Shown here: piece by piece, positions 59,068 through 64,000 of the stretch
Numbering within the stretch: the first letter of the stretch is position 1
Layout: each line of letters begins with the position of its first letter
Program-made: the position numbers and the translations under genes
Assembly (NCBI GenBank): GCA_002633025.1
Contig: NMRB01002793.1
Location: forward strand, 20,890-84,889
Source: Notospermus geniculatus
Taxonomy: Eukaryota; Nemertea; Pilidiophora; Heteronemertea; Lineidae
DNA length: 64,000 nt
Direction of reading: 5' to 3'
The notes under the pieces: model-generated
Told to the model about the DNA's origin: nothing
What the model saw: the letters and a program-made list of their open reading frames with translations, nothing else
Database searches by the model: none

Positions 59068-59685
59068 TTAGTGGCAGTCGCTGTTCCGCGTTCTGCAATA
59101 CGTCTCCTCTCCCCAGAAATAATACGTTCTGCACTTTTTCCCGCCTTTCTTACAAATACAGGGCCAAGTGCTGAAAAACGTCAGCAGATTATTTCGATAG
59201 GTTTCGCACTCTTGCGTGCTGCATGTGGCTTTAGCTGCGGTTTCCATGAGGGTAATGTCACAGGCACAGAAGTTCAGCCAGTACTTGGCACTGAAAGGAA
59301 GAACAGAGAATTATGTTTTAAAAAAGTTTCGCGGCTGCCATCTTGGAGCGACGTGTGTGTACGACGTGTCTTGTCCTCCGCCTCGGAGCGCCACATCTCG
59401 TCTCCCTGCATGCGCATGCGCTTGTTCCGCTCGTTCACTGGCGCTGCACATCCAAAAGAGTGCGGTGTTTAAAAGATTGCTTGTGGAACCTACGTCAATC
59501 AAGTTAATCTAGCCGCGTCTCTCCGCGAAACCGCTCGTTTCACCGGTTACGGTAAAATGTCGTCGATCACCAAAACGTGGGGGTGCGAAAGCTCTCTATT
59601 CATGGTCGTACTTACGACTTGCAGTGGGCACAGTTGTCGTGGATTAAGCATGCTTGGTCCAATTCGTCGATTGGCGGCCCACGAG
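59068..59685 (-). pseudogene. Partial copy of phospholipase A2-like exons 3 and 4
   Basis: Exon 4-like 59068-59290 encodes AKYWLNFCACDITLMETA... to NSDCH and stops at TAA, one residue earlier than the intact gene. Exon 3-like 59616-59685 keeps the GTAAGT donor and the LDQACLIHDNC motif but has no AG acceptor, being cut by the duplication breakpoint. There are no copies of exons 1 and 2. It could serve only as an alternative last exon for the intact gene. Confidence 0.75.
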
Positions 59686-59948
59686 AAAGAAAATGCGCCG
59701 CCTCTCCACCTTAAAGTGTTAACAATTTGACCTGGAATGTTTTGAATCGGTCGGATTACACATTATTTCTCGAAATCGGCGTTGAGTGAAAATGTGTAGG
59801 ACTAAATGGCAGTCGCTGTTCCGCGTTCTGCAATACGTCTCGAGTGCTCTCCCAAGAAATAATACTTTCCAGTTTCTTTACAAATAAGTTTCGAAATAGA
59901 GGTGTCCTTAATTTGGTGGTGTCAGTTTTCAGCTGAGATGGTCCGCAA

Positions 59949-61343
59949 TCAATTGTGGCAGTCGCTGTTCCGCGTTCTGCAATACGTCTCCTCTCCCCAG
60001 AAATAATACGTTCTGCACTTTTTCCCGCCTTTCTTACAAATACAGGGCCAAGTGCTGAAAAACGTCAGCAGATTATTTCGATAGGTTTCGCACTCTTGCG
60101 TGCTGCATGTGGCTTTAGCTGCGGTTTCCATGACGGTAATGTCACAGGCACAGAAGTTCAGCCAGTACTTGGCACTGAAAGGAAAAACAGAGAATTATGT
60201 TTTAAAAAAGTTTCGCGGCTGCCATCTTGGAACGACGTGTGTGTGTACGACGTGTCTTGTCCTCCGCCTCGGAGCGCCACATCTCGTCTCCCTGCGCACG
60301 CGCTTGTTCCGCTCGTTCACTGGCGCTGCACATCCAAAAGAGTGGGTGTTTAAAAGATTGCTTTGTGGAACCTACGTCAATCAAGTTAATCTAGCCGCGT
60401 CTCTCCGCGAAACCGCTCGTTTCACCGGTTACGGTAAAATGTCGTCGATCACCAAAACGTGGGGGTGCGAAAGCTCTATTCATGGTCGTACTTACGACTT
60501 GCAGTGGGCACAGTTGTCGTGGATTAAGCATGCTTGGTCCAATTCGTCGATTGGCGGCCCACGAGACCTGAAAAAGAGCAATAAGATTCATTTGACAGCA
60601 GGTCCAACACAATGACATAATCTTGCCACACCGACCGCCCGATAGCTGCATGGTGACACTGCATTAGGCTGCTTTTCCACGAGACGTTTGCGGACGCGGT
60701 TTCGGTGGCGGGAGCGGGTGCGGGTGAAATAGCTCATGGGAAATACGTTGGTTCGATTTTTTCCACCCGCTCCCGCCACCGAAACCGCGTCCGCAACGTC
60801 TGGTGGAAAAGCAGCCTTAAGCTGCTTTTCCACGAGGCGTTTGCGGGAGAGAAATATAGGAGGCGGGAGCGGGTGGAAAAAATCGATCCAACGTATTTCC
60901 CTTTAGCTGTTTCACTCGCACCCGTTCCCGCCACCGAAACCGCGTCCGCAAGTACGTCTCGTGGAAAAGCAGCCTTATCATCGGATGGCGGGGACACGGG
61001 GGGGGGGGGGGTGCAGGAAACGCTCGAGAGATGATGGGACGGGAATAAAACTTACGCGCATGTTGCAGCCGAGTCCCCGCATTTACAATATCCTGGAGTA
61101 GCCCAGGGAAAAAGTCCTGTCCTCTTCCAGCCACACCATTTGCCGTAGTTTAGTAAAGTGCTGGTGGTGAGGAAGTTCTGTGTGGAGGCTATGACGGCTA
61201 TCACGCCTGGAATGTTGAGTTTAAATGAAATTTTAAGACAGTGATGACATCTAATAAAAGCTTAGACAAGGAATAGAATGAAATTTGATATTGTAGGCCC
61301 TACCTGTGAAAAAAAGAACTAAAGCACCCACAAATTTCGCCAT
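59949..61343 (-). CDS. Secreted phospholipase A2-like protein
   Basis: Four exons (61304-61343, 61056-61206, 60496-60567, 59949-60174) join in phase to 162 residues. Residues 1-20 form a signal peptide (MAKFVGALVLFFTGVIAVIA). The mature part has 16 cysteines. The active-site motif DELDQACLIHDNC (His80, Asp81) matches the PLA2 catalytic helix, and KWCGW...GYCKCGD lies where the Ca2+ loop should be, though it departs from the usual YGCYCGxGG. The C-terminal half (CICKKGGKKC, FWGEETYC) is unlike classical groups I/II. The enzyme would hydrolyse sn-2 ester bonds of phospholipids outside the cell; roles in digestion or defence are possible. Exons are too short to stand out, so this rests on phases and motifs. 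Intron 2 holds two palindromic elements. Confidence 0.83.
60665..60977. repeat. Two tandem foldback elements in intron 2 of the PLA2-like gene
   Basis: 60665-60818 and 60819-60977 each begin with (A)GGCTGCTTTTCCAC or AAGCTGCTTTTCCAC and end with the inverse GTGGAAAAGCAGCCTTA. Both contain GGCGGGAGCGGGTG and CCGCCACCGAAACCGCGTCC. They abut with almost no spacer, so one probably inserted into the end of the other or the element duplicated. Confidence 0.85.
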
Positions 61344-61981
61344 CCTTGTTGTCAGCAATTTGGTGATGAAGTGCAGGAATAAAGTCTTATAATAAAAGTG
61401 GTCATTAGGTCGATTATATGACCGGTTAGGGTATTGCCTGTCCATTTTCTTAAGAGATATCCTCTTCACGCCGTCAATCCAGCCACGTACAAAGAAAAAG
61501 TTCACTAGCCTGACGTTCCAATGCCCTTCGTTTCGAAGGAACTTGTATACATGCTTGGCCTAAGCCTTTTAATTCAATACCCCGCTGTCACAGGGCCTAG
61601 GTCTACACCAGCTTTGCTTTTACCCGCTGACCGCTTGGCCCTCACTGTGAGTCCGCAGCGGGTGATGTTGAACACGTTTCGACAGGGACTTGAGTAATAC
61701 ATATACATCGTTATATCATGTCTGTTTTGTTTTTCGGTTCCGTAACATTCGTCGTCGGGGGTTCATAGTTCCCAGCATTCGGAACGACCTGAGGCGAACT
61801 GCTTATCTGCCACTGGGCGGCGCATTTCACCTCGGACACAAGTCCACCTTTTGGGGCTTGTACTCTTTTCTTTCCTTAATTGCTGTCACGTCCTGTTTGG
61901 ATGGGATACTTCATGTCTACATTTGGGTTTCAGCACTAGCTGCACTTTCTTCTCATAGGCGGCGCCAGTTGTATTTGGCAA
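61344..61981. other. Divergent 5' region of the PLA2-like (-) and secreted-peptide (+) genes
   Basis: No gene supported. It should hold the PLA2-like promoter and, at its right end, that of the peptide gene. A frame at 61690-62067 shows no domain or splice support. Confidence 0.4.
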
Positions 61982-62023
61982 GCGCCGCGGGAGTGGAGCG
62001 GCAAAAACTGGAACCAGTCCAAC
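61982..62023 (+). promoter_or_regulatory. 42-bp element, copy 2
   Basis: Starts GCGCCGCGGG, contains GGAGCGGCAAAAACTGGAAC and ends CCAAC. Only a few bases differ from copy 1. About 40 bases downstream a GTGAGA donor at 62064 follows a probable short 5' UTR exon, so this copy lies at or just before the start of the peptide gene's transcript. Confidence 0.62.
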
Positions 62024-62724
62024 CGAGAGTTCAGCTCACCTCAGCAGATCATCACGTGCATTGGTGAGAGCATTTGGCCCTTAATTAGTTTCCTAATAAA
62101 AATTTATGGTCTGTCAGTTCCTCAATTTGAACTTATTAAAATATAATTTTTAATTGGCCCACTCGAAACCATCTGGACATTCATGCCATTTCATCAACAT
62201 GACAAATACAACTTGATTTATTTACCATACTTAATAGATGCCATCTCGGCAGGAATTCGGTAGTTCATATAAATATGATAATGATATAAAAATGCCTGTC
62301 TGATTTCATTGATGAGCTGCCGTGCCTTCCACCTGTGACAGAACCGAGAGAAGATGCAAACCCAGTTTAGGAGGTGACGATAATATTTGGTGAGTAACTC
62401 AACTTCTCTAAAGTAGGCCTATTGCAACCCATAGCGTTTTGACACTCAGTTTTTTCCGACAGTCCGAGGTCACTTTGCTGTACAGATACATAGGAAGTTT
62501 CGTGCTTTCTTGAAGAAAGACAGATACTTTGTATTTGCCCTTAAACCGCTCTACACATCATCACAAACTTATATGACTGACGACGCAGTGCGCGCGCATG
62601 GGTAAGACTCGAAAACGAGGCTGAGCGTGTCAGAAGACGCGCTCTGGGGCCGAACCAAACTGAGAGCTGTCCGTGTAGAAAGTTTGACTTATTCCGGTCG
62701 ATTTTTATTGTTTAGACAGCAAAG

Positions 62725-63452
62725 ATGAAGCATCAAGGAGTCATGTGTATTGTTCTTCTCATTACCGTTTTAACAGGTAGGTCCGCCTTTTATCAATCTG
62801 TCCATTGACATTCTGGTTTACCATCGGTGCTGCCACCTACACTAGGCTCCGCCCGCAGTACGATTTGCGTCTGACGCGGTGTCCTAGAAGATTTTGGATG
62901 TTGTCCAGGAGTCCAAAATCTTTTTGGCAGCGCGTCAGACGTAATAATAAAGAAAACACGGAATTACAAGTTAAATTGTACTTAGTATAGGCCTATATCC
63001 TAAAATATTCTTTCATTCGTTAGCACTGGAGTGCACGGTGCGCCGCCGCCCACACCACGGCCAACAAAACCGGGTTTTTTCAAAATTACCATGAAGTTCA
63101 GGAAACCAGGTGAAACGATAGACGGAGCTGCTGCCAGGTAAGTTCACAGGCCCCCTGTGGTTTGTCATGGTGTGGGCTTTGAGAAATCTCTCCAGACTGG
63201 TTATCAAATGGCATATAATTAGGTTTGGACAGTTTTTGATTTCCTCTGATGGCGTCAGTTGGTGGTGACCTTACTTCCAGTCCTGTGTAAGCCACCAAAT
63301 GGAGTACCGCACTAAAACTGTTGATTGACTGATTGATGTTGATTGATTGATTCTTCTTCAGGGATGTACTCAATCGGATGATAGCGACCGGGAACCAACT
63401 GATTGGTATGACCAATAAAGTAGCTGCCAAACTTGAAGCAAAGGAAGGATAA
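62725..63452 (+). CDS. Small secreted peptide precursor, unrecognised
   Basis: Three coding exons (62725-62776, 63032-63137, 63362-63452) join in phase to 82 residues. The ATG follows an acceptor (TTTTTATTGTTTAG, exon from 62716), which fits a noncoding first exon ending at 62063. Residues 1-20 are a signal peptide (MKHQGVMCIVLLITVLTVHG). The mature 62 residues start with a Pro-rich stretch (APPPTPRPTKPG), then a basic patch (KITMKFRKPG), then a probable amphipathic helix rich in Ala, Lys and Met. There is no Cys in the mature part and no dibasic cleavage site. It may be an antimicrobial, signalling or structural peptide; I do not recognise it. AATAAA at 63742-63747 is the likely polyadenylation signal. 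Confidence 0.72.
62869..62940 (+). ncRNA. Possible 72-nt hairpin (microRNA-precursor-like) in intron 1 of the peptide gene
   Basis: The left arm 62869-62898 (GTCTGACGCG...AGATTTTGGA) pairs with the right arm 62912-62940 (TCCAAAATCT...CGCGTCAGAC) around a 13-base loop with a small bulge in the middle. The geometry fits a microRNA precursor, but a short foldback transposon relic would look the same. Confidence 0.35.
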
Positions 63453-63491
63453 ATTGACCTGTGTGGAATCTGCAGAACTGCCACCACTAGG

Positions 63492-63592
63492 AGGCGCTGT
63501 GAGCGGCTGTACCTTAATGACGTCTCGGTCTGTGTTGCACTGCGTCAAGGACGTCATGACGCGATGTTTTGCTACAACCGCTCACAGCGCCG
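63492..63592. repeat. Inverted repeat in the peptide gene's 3' UTR
   Basis: AGGCGCTGTGAGCGGCTGTA pairs with TACAACCGCTCACAGCGCC, with an inner ATGACGTC and GACGTCAT pair. It lies between the stop and the polyadenylation signal, so it would be transcribed as a hairpin. Confidence 0.7.
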
Positions 63593-64000
63593 CCCTGGTG
63601 GGATAAAATAGTTGTGCGGGTTTCTCATTCTAAACCGCTCGGAATTTGTTGAATTCAGCTGGACAATGTTGGATGTAGGTCTCGAGAAACTAAGACTGTC
63701 GGCTGCTAGGAAAACTGTAGATCTGTCTTCATTTAGCAGATAATAAAGTCTGTGCGAACATCAACTAGTTTTGTTCATCATTTTGATACCCCCCGGATTC
63801 AGTGATTGTGTGGCGAATCCCACTGTTCGATCGGCCTATCCCGTTGTCATTTAGATGATCGCCATAGAAGAATCGGATGAAGCCCAACCTGAGGCCAGTT
63901 TTATACCCGATACGTGTATAAAACTAAGACATAAGACGAATACATGTATTATCATCTACACACCCAAGACTCTCTTGTTGCAGCTTTTCGAGGATGGAAT
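63593..64000 (+). other. Rest of peptide-gene 3' UTR and flank
   Basis: AATAAA at 63742-63747 marks the likely transcript end. Nothing else is supported to the window edge. Confidence 0.5.

Larger units (their letters stand above)
58535..60567. repeat. Tandem duplication carrying the last two exons of a phospholipase A2-like gene
   Basis: Unit 1 is 58535-59686 and unit 2 is 59687-60567; both begin AAGAAAATGCGCCGCCTCTC and align at about 97% identity. Unit 1 is longer because of a 261-bp transposon insertion (58806-59066). The breakpoint near 59686 cuts exon 3 of the gene just inside its 5' edge, so unit 1 lacks the acceptor. Confidence 0.85.

Overview
The window is nuclear DNA from an animal: short exons with GT-AG introns of a few hundred bases, AATAAA signals, long UTRs, C2H2/PHD/RanBP2 zinc fingers and many short foldback (MITE-like) repeats, including a frequent 'TAGGCCTA' word. 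Repeat style, gene density and unmerged haplotype-like seams suggest a highly polymorphic marine invertebrate, probably a deuterostome such as an echinoderm or lancelet. I cannot fix the taxon from sequence alone. Exon limits below were set by hand from splice signals and checked by reading phase.

Layout. 1-188 (+): tail of a C2H2 zinc-finger gene. 1062-4444 (-): a zinc-finger gene whose shared 5' exons can join either of two terminal zinc-finger exons. 5710-7336 (+): a Myb/SANT-like protein. 8661-10429 (+): CutA. 12120-34715 (-): a RanBP2/Nup358 nucleoporin of about 30 exons, in which one two-exon segment appears twice between assembly seams. 36505-38919 (+): a FAM122/PABIR regulator of PP2A-B55 with a 3-kb 3' UTR. 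38920-45153: UTR and repeats. 45154-56009 (-): a giant gene, with a 9.1-kb coding exon plus a terminal exon, joining a Ulp1-like cysteine protease, a long repeat array, a GATA-type finger, C2H2 fingers and a PHD finger. 58535-61343 (-): a secreted phospholipase A2-like gene with a partial tandem copy. 62725-63452 (+): an 82-residue secreted peptide gene.

Most unusual are the giant protease-repeat-GATA-PHD protein, whose array of thirteen half-repeats I do not recognise, and a 42-bp element found four times at likely promoters (5132, 58166 on the minus strand, 58224, 61982). RanBP2 differs from the vertebrate plan: its zinc fingers lie after the second Ran-binding domain, one IR-like motif remains, and a degenerate fifth RanBD plus a tail replace the cyclophilin domain. 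Several genes touch SUMO or nuclear transport (RanBP2, the Ulp1-like protease, a zinc-finger protein with psi-K-x-E sites), but any functional link is only inference. Four single-N seams (8230, 30488, 31605, 53511) and one 24-N gap (56172-56195) mark assembly joins; three of the single-N seams have matching sequence on both sides.
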